Source: JOPF136 sp035517515 (lineage in GTDB: Bacteria > Acidobacteriota > Terriglobia > Acidiferrales > UBA7541). From it: a stretch of DNA of 64,000 nt. A model generated the notes under the pieces. It was not told where the DNA came from and did not search any database. It saw nothing but the letters and a program-made list of their open reading frames with translations. Location of the stretch: positions 1 through 64,000 of the forward strand of contig DATIYQ010000173.1 of NCBI GenBank assembly GCA_035517515.1. Reading direction: 5' to 3'. Position 1 is the stretch's first letter; every line of letters begins with the position of its first letter. Below are positions 55,401-62,850 of the stretch, piece by piece. A program made the translations under genes and the position numbers.

Positions 55401-55780
55401 GCGTTATCAGGGTCGTAGTACAGGGCCTTGCGCAGGAACGCGGCCCCCTGAGGCAGTCGGTCCGCCAGGATCTCCCGCTCCGCCTGATTCACCAGTTGGT
55501 TCGCCAACGCATAGCGCACGGTCTGGAGCCGCTCGCGGTACTCGCGGCTGGAGGGTTCGTCGCGCACTGCCGCGGAGTAGTCCGCAAATGCGTCGTCCAG
55601 CTTACCGGCGCGCTCCGCGGCCCGGCCGGATGCCCAGGCCAGGTAGGCGGGCCGCGATTGAGAGTTGGAGTTGGCCCCCAGGTCCTCCTGGGCGCGCGCC
55701 GCGGGCGCAGCCGCAAGAACCGCGGCGAGCACCGCAAGCCAGGGGATCGATCCGCGGAAAGTCATCGTGCGCTCATCCAT
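52439..55780 (-). CDS. secretin (GspD/PilQ-like) with FG-GAP repeat insertion
   Basis: 1113 aa. Signal peptide (LAVLAAVLAAAPAARAQ); TPR-like repeats (about 45-140); secretin N-domains (about 163-310, with FNYRGDIRGAWEELAKQFGL); the secretin barrel opens at DGEPATFFVGDRYPISFS (438-455). A large insertion (about 470-890) carries FG-GAP/VCBS repeats (GNGDGTFQP, GDFNGDGHADLAVTNSNDN, GDFNSDGLTDVAV). The barrel resumes at YPSVEFEDIGVKAKATPRLHPNGDVTVNL and ends around 1015, then a Pro/Gln-rich tail. No other type II secretion or pilus gene is nearby. Secretins form outer-membrane gates; the insertion would be a loop on that gate. Confidence 0.85.
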   Translation of the reverse strand: MDERTMTFRGSIPWLAVLAAVLAAAPAARAQEDLGANSNSQSRPAYLAWASGRAAERAGKLDDAFADYSAAVRDEPSSREYRERLQTVRYALANQLVNQAEREILADRLPQGAAFLRKALYYDPDNAGAAERLRQLERQAVRESTVLPEYASAAPQLAPRTGTRDFNYRGDIRGAWEELAKQFGLAAAFDEDISRREIRFRVPGVDFATAARLLGEQTVTFLRALDAHTFLVISDSQQKRKEYEPQIERTILLPESEKTEQLNELSRAVREIAGLNHAQLNTAARSLTVRGTERDVALATELVRELEQPRGEVMLEIDMLELDRNAAQNLGMVPPSSVQVVTLSKSQVQNAEQTTDGLVQLIQQLFGTPTSFGGASSQQIASLLGSGSASLSSLIPGVIAIESGQTIFLATLPGATVNFAAQLSAVRSARRILVRAQDGEPATFFVGDRYPISFSTLSNAFVQQGPAPAITGGPFPVGASPRGVLTATLRTGSSFLDVVTANHDDGTISVALGNGDGTFQPRVDYKAGTNPVALVSGTFGGASQFLDLAVVDQGANDVEIFAGNGDGTFAAPVIYPVGNFPSGIVTGDFNGDGHADLAVTNSNDNSISILFGNGDGTFQAAQTVQLLNGRGPIGITSADFDGDTHADLAVANSASNTATVMLTVPVSNIARSGGAVTAVLASPLTIPGGNGTGRVSVAGVADNSFNGSFEVLSGSGTDTLTWSQAGPDATSSGGIALTQSDLATGAQPVAIVAAGFNSTLTCTQSGHPDIAVTNQIDGTVSLYLNQCGATFPTRTDFAIGNQPDALIAGDFNNDGAVDLVVANNVDNNIVVLFGSGSGTFPASIPLLAGPGPSALALGDFNSDGLTDVAVALEANNSVNIILNSQQLAVPMNQLPYPSVEFEDIGVKAKATPRLHPNGDVTVNLTLEIRSLSAVSLNGIPVISNRTVEQTFRLKENEPGLISGLLSDQEILSFTGWPGTEQVPGLDLVTGNLTPQKQETELMILVTPRAVRLAPRVFRELYAGYGRESSGAGGGGGGSTGEFGPTIQERRGIGQPFTPGQEQPLIEPPAPGQTPLPAQPQFPFVPPQTEPPQPVQPQPPPQPPPQQPPSGSNN
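53567..53782 (-). repeat. shared ~69-residue module (copy 2) inside the secretin insertion
   Basis: Residues 667-738 of the secretin: NIARSGG...PGGNGTG...GVADNSFNGSF...LTWSQAG. About two-thirds identical by hand to residues 581-649 of the lipoprotein at 40929. It sits between FG-GAP blades. Confidence 0.7.
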
Positions 55781-55880
55781 TTGGACGCGCTTTCATTGTA
55801 TCGGGAAGCCTGGGGCTGTGCGCAGGTTATCCCCGGCGCGCGTCCCTGCCGCGAAAGGACAGAGCGCGGAGCGTGCCAGG

Positions 55881-55905
55881 AGCACGGAGGCACGGAGTTC
55901 ACCGA
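55881..55905. repeat. short CACGGAGG-type repeat fragment
   Basis: AGCACGGAGG, CACGGAG and CACCGAG in a row, similar in style to the units at 14357-14391. It lies in the gap between the secretin start and the chitosanase-like gene 3' end. Confidence 0.35.
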
Positions 55906-56645
55906 GCCATTGTGATGGGATCGGCGGCGGACCGAGGGTCCAGAGCCTCCGCGGTGATGCGCACGCCGTGTGCCTCGATCGGAAGGGTCAGGTCCCAATT
56001 TCCGGCTCTTACGAGCGCGGCAAACGTGTCCATACGATAGGTGGTGAGGCGCAGCAGGGGGTTGGAGTGCAGGGCCAGCCAATCCCGCCGCAGGCCAATG
56101 TAGCGGGTGATCCATTCCCGCTCGAATGCCATGCCCTGGGGTAGAAGAGGGGCAGAGGGCGGACGGCCGAAGCTCGCCGCCGTGCCATTGCGGATTCGCA
56201 CCCAGCCACCGTGGATCATGCTGTCGTAAACCACGCCGCTCCCCAGCGCGGTCTCGATTCCCAGGGCCTGCGCCGCGCGCACGGCCGGGTCCCAGTACAC
56301 GCGGTCGAAGATGGCGTCCTGAGCGCGGTGCATGGCCGGGTCGGCTCCGGTCAGGCGCAATAACGAGAGCAGCCGGGCATCGGAATCCAAGCCCGGGTCC
56401 CGGGCCTCCAAGCGTGGCAAATAGCTGGACAATTCTCGCGCATGGAGTGCGGCCGGGTCCGCACAGTATTCCCCAGCCAGCCGAAAGAGATTGCCACTGG
56501 CGAGCGAGGCTTGCGAGCGGCCGAAAGAGAGCCGGCCCGGATCGCTTGGTGCTACGGTGACCCTCGCGTAGTCTCCGGCCGGTTGGCCGGTCTCAAAAAT
56601 GTTTACGATAGCTTGGATGGTGCGTTTCTGTAGCTCGGTAAGCAT
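55899..56645 (-). CDS. GH46 chitosanase-like protein
   Basis: 248 aa. The N-terminal part LTELQKRTIQAIVNIFETGQ contains a Glu and SDPGRLSFGRSQASL an Asp at the positions of the two acidic catalytic residues of family GH46 chitosanases; later VVYDSMIHGGW also fits the family. The ATG at 56645 has GGAGG right upstream; the frame extends further but reads through repeat DNA. I see no signal peptide, which is odd for an enzyme acting on chitosan or cell wall. An alternative reading is a cell-wall lytic enzyme of the lysozyme superfamily. Confidence 0.65.
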   Translation of the reverse strand: MLTELQKRTIQAIVNIFETGQPAGDYARVTVAPSDPGRLSFGRSQASLASGNLFRLAGEYCADPAALHARELSSYLPRLEARDPGLDSDARLLSLLRLTGADPAMHRAQDAIFDRVYWDPAVRAAQALGIETALGSGVVYDSMIHGGWVRIRNGTAASFGRPPSAPLLPQGMAFEREWITRYIGLRRDWLALHSNPLLRLTTYRMDTFAALVRAGNWDLTLPIEAHGVRITAEALDPRSAADPITMAR

Positions 56646-56688
56646 GGTCCTCCAGAGGGGTGCAACCTGCGGAAAGCGGATGGGACTC

Positions 56689-56704
56689 TCGCAAAGGCGC
56701 AGAG
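56689..56704. repeat. TCGCAAAGGCGCAGAG repeat unit
   Basis: Matches 15 of 16 bases of the unit at 14414-14429 near recG. It lies 44 bases upstream of the chitosanase-like gene start. Confidence 0.45.
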
Positions 56705-56726
56705 AGCCGGGAAGTGCGCGAAGCTG

Positions 56727-56742
56727 GGCAGTCACGAGTGAC
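56727..56742. other. 7-bp inverted repeat
   Basis: CAGTCAC and GTGACTG with a two-base loop, in the gap between the unknown gene at 56899 and the chitosanase-like gene. An AT-rich patch follows (about 56792-56825), unusual for this GC-rich window. Could be the promoter/terminator area. Confidence 0.35.
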
Positions 56743-56898
56743 TGGACACATGTGGTGAGGATACGGCGAAGCGCGGCGCCTGGGAACCCGGTATAAAAGA
56801 GAAAAAAACAGGGATTTATTTTCGCAGGAGGCCGTGACCCGAATCTCAAAGCTGGAAACTCGGACCGGGCGAGCCGGCTGGCGGCTCCAACGCCGCCA

Positions 56899-57450
56899 CT
56901 ATCGTCGCGGAGGGGGCTCCACCAAAAGGCGGAAGACGAGGCGCTTCGACTCTTCCGGGTGGGTGTCCAAGGGGAGAAACAGGCGGGAGCGAAGCATGCG
57001 CCGCACGGGCTGGGAATCGAGCAGTCGTTTCAACTCTTCCGGCCGTCCGGCGTGGGGCGGGAGGGCCAGAAACACAGACCAGGCGTAGCGGTCGCGTCGT
57101 TGCTCGAAGGTGCGGATGTTGGCCCTGCTCGGTTTGAGTCCGGCCTCCTTTGCGATCCTGGACCAGGGCCAGCCCAGAATTTCCTTCTGCCAGACGAGCT
57201 GCGCGGCCCCGCGGATCCATTTCCGATTGTGCTCAGCCGGGGGCCGGCCTTTCCTTCCGGTGCGGCCCAGGGATTGTGCGCGGTCACGGATGGCGCCGCG
57301 GAGACTCTTCAGTTCGGCCGCGCTGGCGGAATTCACCAGCCAGCGGTGGACGGCTTCGAGAAAAACGGGGCGATTGAAGTCGCCATAGAGCTGGCAGAGG
57401 TCCAGAAATTGGGCGTGCCGGGGATCTTCCTCGCATACCGATGCAATCAT
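56899..57450 (-). CDS. unknown protein with helix-turn-helix-like segment
   Basis: 183 aa, basic, no signal peptide. The segment LGWPWSRIAKEAGLKPSRANIRTFEQRRDRYAW reads like a helix-turn-helix, and the preceding part (GRTGRKGRPPAEHNRKW) is Arg/Lys-rich. That is a resemblance, not a family match. It shares the strand of the chitosanase-like gene, with a 253-base gap. Possibly a DNA-binding protein. Confidence 0.5.
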   Translation of the reverse strand: MIASVCEEDPRHAQFLDLCQLYGDFNRPVFLEAVHRWLVNSASAAELKSLRGAIRDRAQSLGRTGRKGRPPAEHNRKWIRGAAQLVWQKEILGWPWSRIAKEAGLKPSRANIRTFEQRRDRYAWSVFLALPPHAGRPEELKRLLDSQPVRRMLRSRLFLPLDTHPEESKRLVFRLLVEPPPRR

Positions 57451-57710
57451 ATACGCATACTAGCACTAATAGCCGGAAGAGATTAGAAAGAAGGTGTAAG
57501 TAAGTGATCGAGTTAAAGTGACGGGGAGGCAGGGAGAAGACCCGCACCCTCGCGCCAGCCCATGGAGATGTGCCACGTTGCCGCGGAAGGCTGTCGCCCC
57601 CTGGGAATAGATGCCGTGTGCTAAACAGTGATACCTTTTCGGCCCCGGGTGCGGCCGAGGATCAGCGGGAAGGCCATCCAGGCTGCGCGAGGATCGAAGC
57701 TGGTGACCCA

Positions 57711-58829
57711 ATGAAAGAAGTGATTCCCAAAATCACCAGGATCGAGGCGTACCAGGTGGACCTCCCCTTGCGGGAGGGCGGCTACAGCTGGTCCGGTGGA
57801 AATCGCGTCGAGGTGTTCGACTCCACCGTCGTCGCCGTGCACACTGACGCCGGAATCACCGGCTATGGCGAGGTTTGTCCACTGGGTCCGGCGTACCTGC
57901 CCGCGTATGCGAAGGGCGCGCGAACCGGTATTGCGGAACTCGCTCCGCACCTGATCGGCTGTGACGCGGCTGCCCTCTCGCCACTCAACCATCGCATGGA
58001 CCGCGCTTTGCGCGGACATGCGTATGTGAAATCGGCCATCGACATGGCTTGCTGGGACATCCTGGGGAAGATCTGCGGTCAGCCGCTGGTGACCCTGCTG
58101 GGCGGGCGCTTCGGGGAGTCGTTCCCGCTGTATCGGGCGATTTCCCAGGAAAGCCCCCAGGAAATGGCGCGCAAGGTGTTGGCGTATCGGGCCGAAGGAT
58201 ACACAAAATTTCAGCTCAAGGTGGGCGGGGATCCGGACACCGATATCCGCCGAATCCACGAAGTCGCTGGGAATCTGAAAATAGGAGATGTGCTGATCGC
58301 CGATGCCAACACCGGCTGGACCCAGCACCAGGCGCTCCGCGTTGCGGATGCGGTGCGTACGCTGGACGTGTATCTGGAGCAGCCCTGCACCAGCTATGAA
58401 GAATGTTTGGTTGTGCGCCGCCATACGAACCGGCCTTTCGTCCTGGATGAGGTGGTGGACAGCCTGGCGATGGTGGTCCGAGGTTACGCAGACCAGGCCA
58501 TGGACGTGATCAATCTGAAGATTTCAAAGGTTGGCGGGCTTACCCGGGCGCGCGAAATCCGGGATTTGTGTGTTGCGCTGGGAATCGCTTTGACCATCGA
58601 GGATACCTGGGGCGGGGACATCATCACGGCGGCGATCGCGCACCTGGCGCACAGCACTCCGCCGGCAAGTTTGTTCACCACCACGGACTTCAACAGCTAC
58701 CTGACGGTGAGCAACGCCGAGGGGGCGCCGCAGAGAAAAGACGGCCGGCTCGCCGCCGGGAACAGTCCGGGACTGGGTATCGAGCCCAAGTGGGAGGTGT
58801 TGGGCAAGCCAGTGCTGTCCGTGTCTTGA
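57711..58829 (+). CDS. enolase-superfamily dehydratase (cis-3-hydroxyproline dehydratase-like)
   Basis: 372 aa of the mandelate racemase/muconate lactonizing family. Catalytic Lys in KFQLKVGGD, metal ligands Asp in IADANTGW, Glu in YLEQPC and Asp/Glu in VLDEVVDS, second acid/base Lys in LKISKVGG, and a C-terminal IEDTWGGDIITAAIAHLAHSTPP segment that resembles cis-3-hydroxy-L-proline dehydratases. The reaction is therefore probably proton abstraction and loss of water from a hydroxy acid. The start at ATG 57711 matches the family N-terminus (ITRIEAYQVDLPLREGGYSWSGGN). No partner genes of proline catabolism are adjacent. Confidence 0.8.
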   Translation: MKEVIPKITRIEAYQVDLPLREGGYSWSGGNRVEVFDSTVVAVHTDAGITGYGEVCPLGPAYLPAYAKGARTGIAELAPHLIGCDAAALSPLNHRMDRALRGHAYVKSAIDMACWDILGKICGQPLVTLLGGRFGESFPLYRAISQESPQEMARKVLAYRAEGYTKFQLKVGGDPDTDIRRIHEVAGNLKIGDVLIADANTGWTQHQALRVADAVRTLDVYLEQPCTSYEECLVVRRHTNRPFVLDEVVDSLAMVVRGYADQAMDVINLKISKVGGLTRAREIRDLCVALGIALTIEDTWGGDIITAAIAHLAHSTPPASLFTTTDFNSYLTVSNAEGAPQRKDGRLAAGNSPGLGIEPKWEVLGKPVLSVS

Positions 58830-58975
58830 AGCTGGGGGTCGGTTGTTTCAGGCGTTGTGAGCGGAATCACAGATGCGGCCCCGCCCGATGGGCCATCATA
58901 ACTTGAAATGAGACCTGGGACGGCCGGAGAGGGCGACAGTTCCCGGTCGCAAGGTCTGCAGAATCAAGGATAGGC

Positions 58976-59005
58976 TTGACGGGAAGGGTGTGGGGCTGAT
59001 AGGCT
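58976..59005 (+). promoter_or_regulatory. probable promoter of the iron-transport operon
   Basis: TTGACG (58976-58981) with a weak -10 TAGGCT (59000-59005), 18-base spacer. The predicted start site near 59012 falls at the edge of the palindrome at 59015-59035. Confidence 0.45.
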
Positions 59006-59014
59006 GGCGGATGT

Positions 59015-59035
59015 AGTTGCGAATCATTTGCAACT
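59015..59035. promoter_or_regulatory. Fur-type operator palindrome
   Basis: Left half AGTTGCGAAT, one central C, right half ATTTGCAACT. Nine of ten positions are symmetric. The core resembles the TGCAAAT-N-ATTTGCA form of Fur/Mur boxes. It overlaps the predicted transcription start of an iron-uptake operon and lies about 50 bases before its GTG, the classic place for iron-dependent repression. Confidence 0.65.
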
Positions 59036-59085
59036 GGCATCCAGGCCTCCTGCCCTCCCTTCGGTCGGCTGGCCAAGGAGCGGAA

Positions 59086-60366
59086 GTGCTCTCTGCTTTG
59101 CTCGTCGCGCTGCGCGAAGGTGTCGAGGCCGCCCTGGTGGTGGGCATCGTCCTGGTCTACCTGGGGCGCACTGGCCGCCAGCACCTCTCGCGTTGGGTCT
59201 GGGGAGGCCTCTCCGCCGCCGTGGCGGCAAGCCTTGCCGGCGCCGCGCTGCTGGACCTATGGAAGGTGAGCGAAGACGGTCTGGAAGGCCTCTTGATGCT
59301 GGTCGCCGCGCTACTCGTAGTGACCATGATCCTCTGGATGAACCGCGTTGCGCGCCAATTGAAAAAAGAGATTGAAACGCGCGTGGAATCGCTCGCGCAG
59401 CGCACCACGCTGGCCGCCGGGCTGGGCCTGGCCGGATTCGTTTTTCTGATGGTGGTGCGGGAAGGCATGGAAATGGTGCTCATCCTGCGCGCCGTGGAGC
59501 TTTCCAGCGAGGGCGTGAGCATCTGGATTGGTACCTCGCTGGGTTTGGCGCTGGCTGTGGCCGTGGGCATATTCTTCTTCAAAGGCACGCTGCGCATTCC
59601 CCTGGGACGGTTTTTTTCCGCCACCAGCATGATTCTGTCCATCGTGGCCGCGCAGCTCTTCATCACCGGCATCCATGAAATGAGCGAGGCGCAGTGGCTG
59701 CCTTCCAGCCAGCGGGAGATGGCGCTGATTGGGCCCATCGTGAGCCACGAGATTTTCTTCTTCGTGCTGATCTTTGGGGTGGCTGTGCTGCTGGTGCTGC
59801 GCGAATGGTTTTCCGCCGGCGCGGCCGAAGCGAGCCAGCCAGCCGCAGAGGCGGCTGCCAATCCCGCGGAGCGGCGTCGCCGCGAGTTCGAACGCCGCCG
59901 CCAGCGCCGCTGGATGCTGCTGGCCGCTGGCTCCTGCCTGATCGTCGTGCTGGCACTGACCGCGGACTTCGTGTATGCGCAGGTGGCTGCGGCCCCGCCG
60001 CCGGCGCAGACCATCACGGCGGAGCAGGGCGTTGGGCGCATCCCCGTTTCTTCCGTTGACGATGGCCGGCTGCACTTCTTCCTGCTGGATGCGGACGGCA
60101 CGCAGATCCGCTTTCTGGTGATCCGCAAGCCCAGCGGGGGTTATGCCACGGCGCTGGATGCCTGCGCCATCTGCGGGCCCATCGGCTATCGGCAGGAGGG
60201 GCAGAACGTGGTTTGCCGCAACTGCGGCGCGCCCATCTACATACCCACCATTGGTCAGGGCGGCGGGTGTAACCCCATTGCATTCGCCTCGCGGATCGAG
60301 GGCGGGCAAATCATCTTCCAGGTGAAATCCATCGCGGAGGCGGCGAAGCCGTTCACCTCCCGCTAA
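59086..60366 (+). CDS. FTR1-family iron permease fused to DUF2318 Fe-S-type domain
   Basis: 426 aa. The N-terminal FTR1/EfeU part has seven predicted helices and two REGxE iron-path motifs (LREGVEAAL near residue 10 and VREGMEMVL near 125). The C-terminal DUF2318 domain (from about 330) carries DACAICGPIGY, CRNCGAPIYIP and GGGCNP, likely binding a metal or cluster outside the membrane. GTG start with AAGGAG five bases upstream. FTR1, DUF2318, two FtsX permeases and an ATPase also occur together in the Campylobacter P19-type system; here FTR1 and DUF2318 are fused and no P19 gene is seen before the window ends. Confidence 0.87.
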   Translation: MLSALLVALREGVEAALVVGIVLVYLGRTGRQHLSRWVWGGLSAAVAASLAGAALLDLWKVSEDGLEGLLMLVAALLVVTMILWMNRVARQLKKEIETRVESLAQRTTLAAGLGLAGFVFLMVVREGMEMVLILRAVELSSEGVSIWIGTSLGLALAVAVGIFFFKGTLRIPLGRFFSATSMILSIVAAQLFITGIHEMSEAQWLPSSQREMALIGPIVSHEIFFFVLIFGVAVLLVLREWFSAGAAEASQPAAEAAANPAERRRREFERRRQRRWMLLAAGSCLIVVLALTADFVYAQVAAAPPPAQTITAEQGVGRIPVSSVDDGRLHFFLLDADGTQIRFLVIRKPSGGYATALDACAICGPIGYRQEGQNVVCRNCGAPIYIPTIGQGGGCNPIAFASRIEGGQIIFQVKSIAEAAKPFTSR

Positions 60367-60370
60367 CCCG

Positions 60371-61693
60371 ATGTTCTTCCGCATCCTCCGCGAGTCCTTT
60401 ATCCGCAACCCGGCACGCAAGTGGTTGGAGGGCGCCTCCCTGGCCCTGGGCATGGCCATTGCCACGGCCGCGCTCACCACGGCGCTGGACGTGAGCGACC
60501 GCATGGCCCGGGAGTTTCGCCGCCTGGGCGCGAATCTGGTGGTGACGCCGAAATCAGACACCCTGCCGCTGGAAATCGGCGGAGTTGACTACCGGCCGGT
60601 GGAGCAGGGCGCGTATCTGCGCCAGGACGACCTGGGGAAACTCCGCACCATCTTCTGGCGGCTGAACATTGTGGGCTTCAGCCCGTTCCTGGAGGCGCCC
60701 GCGGAACTGGATCGCGGGCCGAACCGCTTCCCCACCCGCATGGTGGGAACGTGGGCAGCGCATGCCGTGGCGGAGCCGGACGGCGGCGTGTTTACCACCG
60801 GCGTGCTCTCCACACATCCCTGGTGGAAGGTGGATGGGGCATGGTTTTCAGAGGGGCCATCGGCTGCTCCTGAATCGAAGCGGACGGATGCGGCGCTCCC
60901 CGAAATCCAGGTGGTGATCGGCGCATCGCTGGCCAGCCGTGCGGGGATCCATCGCGGCGATGCGTTTGTGGTCCACTCCTCCGGGCACGACGTGCGGCTC
61001 CTGGCCACTGGAATTCTCTCCACGGGCGGTGCAGAGGATGAAGCGATTGTCGCTCCGCTCGGTTTCGTGCAGCAACTCACCGGGCATCCCGGGGAATACC
61101 GCAGGATGCTGGTGAGCGCTCTGACCACTCCGGAAGACCAGTTCGGAAAGCGCGATCCAGACACCCTTTCGCCCACGGAATACGATCGCTGGTTCTGCAC
61201 GCCGTACATTTCCTCCATCGCCTTTCAGATTAAACAGGCGCTGCCGGGGGCGGAAGTGCGCGTGGTGCGGCAAGTGGCGGAAACGGAAGGGCGGGTGCTG
61301 GGGCGGCTCAGCACGCTGCTGTGGCTGGTGAGCATCGCCGCCTTGCTGGCATCGGCACTGGTGATTGGTTCTGCATCTGCCACCACGGTGCTGGAACGGC
61401 GCCGCGAAATCGGCCTGATGAAGGCGCTGGGGGCGGGGCGCCGCAGGATTGTCTCGATTTTTGTCGCCGAACAGTTTTTGGTGGCGCTGTGTGGTGGGCT
61501 GCTGGGGTTTGCAGCGGGGGAAGGACTGGGATATCTGGTTGGGCGGATTGTATTCGGCACTCCGGCCACAGGGCGCATGGTGCTGCTGCCGGTGGTGTTG
61601 GCCCTGGCCCTGGCCGTTACCCTGGCCGGCAGCCTGTGGCCGCTGGGAAGGGTGGCGCGGCTGGATGCGGCGCCGGTCCTGCGAGGGGAGTGA
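60371..61693 (+). CDS. FtsX-type ABC permease, iron-locus subunit 1
   Basis: 440 aa. One N-terminal membrane helix (SLALGMAIATAALTTALDV), a MacB-like periplasmic domain (about 45-300) and three C-terminal helices (LWLVSIAALLASALVIGSASATTVLERRREIGLMKALGA onwards) ending in RLDAAPVLRGE. It starts 4 bases after the FTR1-DUF2318 stop and overlaps the next permease (TGATG). With its partner it probably forms a heterodimeric exporter-like or mechanotransmission complex serving the iron system. Confidence 0.87.
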   Translation: MFFRILRESFIRNPARKWLEGASLALGMAIATAALTTALDVSDRMAREFRRLGANLVVTPKSDTLPLEIGGVDYRPVEQGAYLRQDDLGKLRTIFWRLNIVGFSPFLEAPAELDRGPNRFPTRMVGTWAAHAVAEPDGGVFTTGVLSTHPWWKVDGAWFSEGPSAAPESKRTDAALPEIQVVIGASLASRAGIHRGDAFVVHSSGHDVRLLATGILSTGGAEDEAIVAPLGFVQQLTGHPGEYRRMLVSALTTPEDQFGKRDPDTLSPTEYDRWFCTPYISSIAFQIKQALPGAEVRVVRQVAETEGRVLGRLSTLLWLVSIAALLASALVIGSASATTVLERRREIGLMKALGAGRRRIVSIFVAEQFLVALCGGLLGFAAGEGLGYLVGRIVFGTPATGRMVLLPVVLALALAVTLAGSLWPLGRVARLDAAPVLRGE

Positions 61694-62850
61694 TGTTCTG
61701 GCGGGTATTACGGCAAATGTTGCTCGAAGGCCGGGGCCGCCTGGCAGTGGCCTTGATCGCCCTGGTCAGCGGCGCCACGGTCAGCGCGGCGCTGCTGAAT
61801 CTGGAATTTGACGCGGAGCGCAAATTCACACGCGAACTGCGCACCCTGGGCCCGAACGTTCTTGTGCGCTCGGCCGCCCCAGTGGGTACTGCAGAAGAGG
61901 CCGGCGCCGTGTTTGCACCCGATGCGCTCGAAGCCGCGCTGGCTGCCGCCGGCCAGCGCGCGCCGGCATCGGGGGGCGCGGAGGTCACGGCCTGGGCGCC
62001 TTATCTTTACGCGATTGTGCGCGCCGGCAGCGATACCACACTGGTGCTGGCGGGGACCTGGTTGGACGCCGTGCCCCGATTGACGCCCTGGTGGCGGGTG
62101 GAAGGGTCCTGGGTGGCCGACCGGCAAAATCCGGCGGTCTGCCTGGTGGGACATCAGGCCGCCGCGCGCCTTCTGGTGAGGCCGGGCAGCACGCTGGAGA
62201 TCCACTATGGCAGCCGAAGCGCCTCACTGGAAGTTGCCGGGGTGATCTCCACCGGTGGCGCGGAGGACGATCAGGTATTCGTTAACCTGGCCGTGGCCCA
62301 GCAACTCGCCGGGCTTCCGGGAAAAATCAGCGTGGCCCAGTTGAGCGTCAGCGGCACGCCGGAGGAAGTCCAGGCGTTCGCCCCGCGGTTCGGGGCGCAG
62401 CTTGCCGGGTTGGAAGTCCGTCCCCTGCGGCAGATTGCTCAAGCCGAAGGTCAATTGTTGGCACGAGTGCATTCGCTGCTCTTCTGGTCGGTGGGATTGA
62501 TTCTTGTGTTGACCGCCCTCTGCGTACTTTCGACCACCGCGGCGCTGGCCGTGGAGCGCCGCACGGACGTGGGATTGATGAAAGCTCTAGGCGGTGAAAT
62601 GACGCGGATCGTGCGGCTGTTTCTGGCGGAAGCCGGGCTGCTGGGAGCCGCCGGGGGAATAATCGGTTCGGTTCTGGGGACGCTGCTTTCCGCCTGGGTT
62701 GGGCGGCGCGTGTTCGGTACGGCGGTTTCACTCCGTCCGGAGGTGATTCCGCTGATCCTGGCGGTGATGGTGGCGGTGGCCCTGGTGGGGGCGCTCCCCC
62801 TGCGCTTGCTCAGCCACGTGCGCCCCGCGGTGGTCCTGCGAGGAGAATGA
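61693..62850 (+). CDS. FtsX-type ABC permease, iron-locus subunit 2
   Basis: 385 aa. Same topology as its upstream partner: N-terminal helix (LAVALIALVSGATVSAALLNL), periplasmic domain and C-terminal FtsX block (LFWSVGLILVLTALCVLSTTAALAVERRTDVGLMKALGGEM) ending in RPAVVLRGE. The ATG at 61693 overlaps the preceding stop; longer frames upstream are only overlap with that gene. Its stop overlaps the ATPase start (ATGA), so all four genes are tightly coupled. Confidence 0.87.
   Translation: MFWRVLRQMLLEGRGRLAVALIALVSGATVSAALLNLEFDAERKFTRELRTLGPNVLVRSAAPVGTAEEAGAVFAPDALEAALAAAGQRAPASGGAEVTAWAPYLYAIVRAGSDTTLVLAGTWLDAVPRLTPWWRVEGSWVADRQNPAVCLVGHQAAARLLVRPGSTLEIHYGSRSASLEVAGVISTGGAEDDQVFVNLAVAQQLAGLPGKISVAQLSVSGTPEEVQAFAPRFGAQLAGLEVRPLRQIAQAEGQLLARVHSLLFWSVGLILVLTALCVLSTTAALAVERRTDVGLMKALGGEMTRIVRLFLAEAGLLGAAGGIIGSVLGTLLSAWVGRRVFGTAVSLRPEVIPLILAVMVAVALVGALPLRLLSHVRPAVVLRGE

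Noticed and set aside
56646..56849. N-terminal extension of the chitosanase-like gene that contains hydrophobic residues (possible signal peptide)
   Set aside because: It reads through the GCGCAGAG repeat, and a strong GGAGG sits directly before the internal ATG at 56645. A hydrophobic patch in it does not form a clean signal.
57451..57710. Minus-strand 81-aa open frame in the gap before the dehydratase gene
   Set aside because: No ribosome-binding site and no compositional support; the gap is best left as non-coding.
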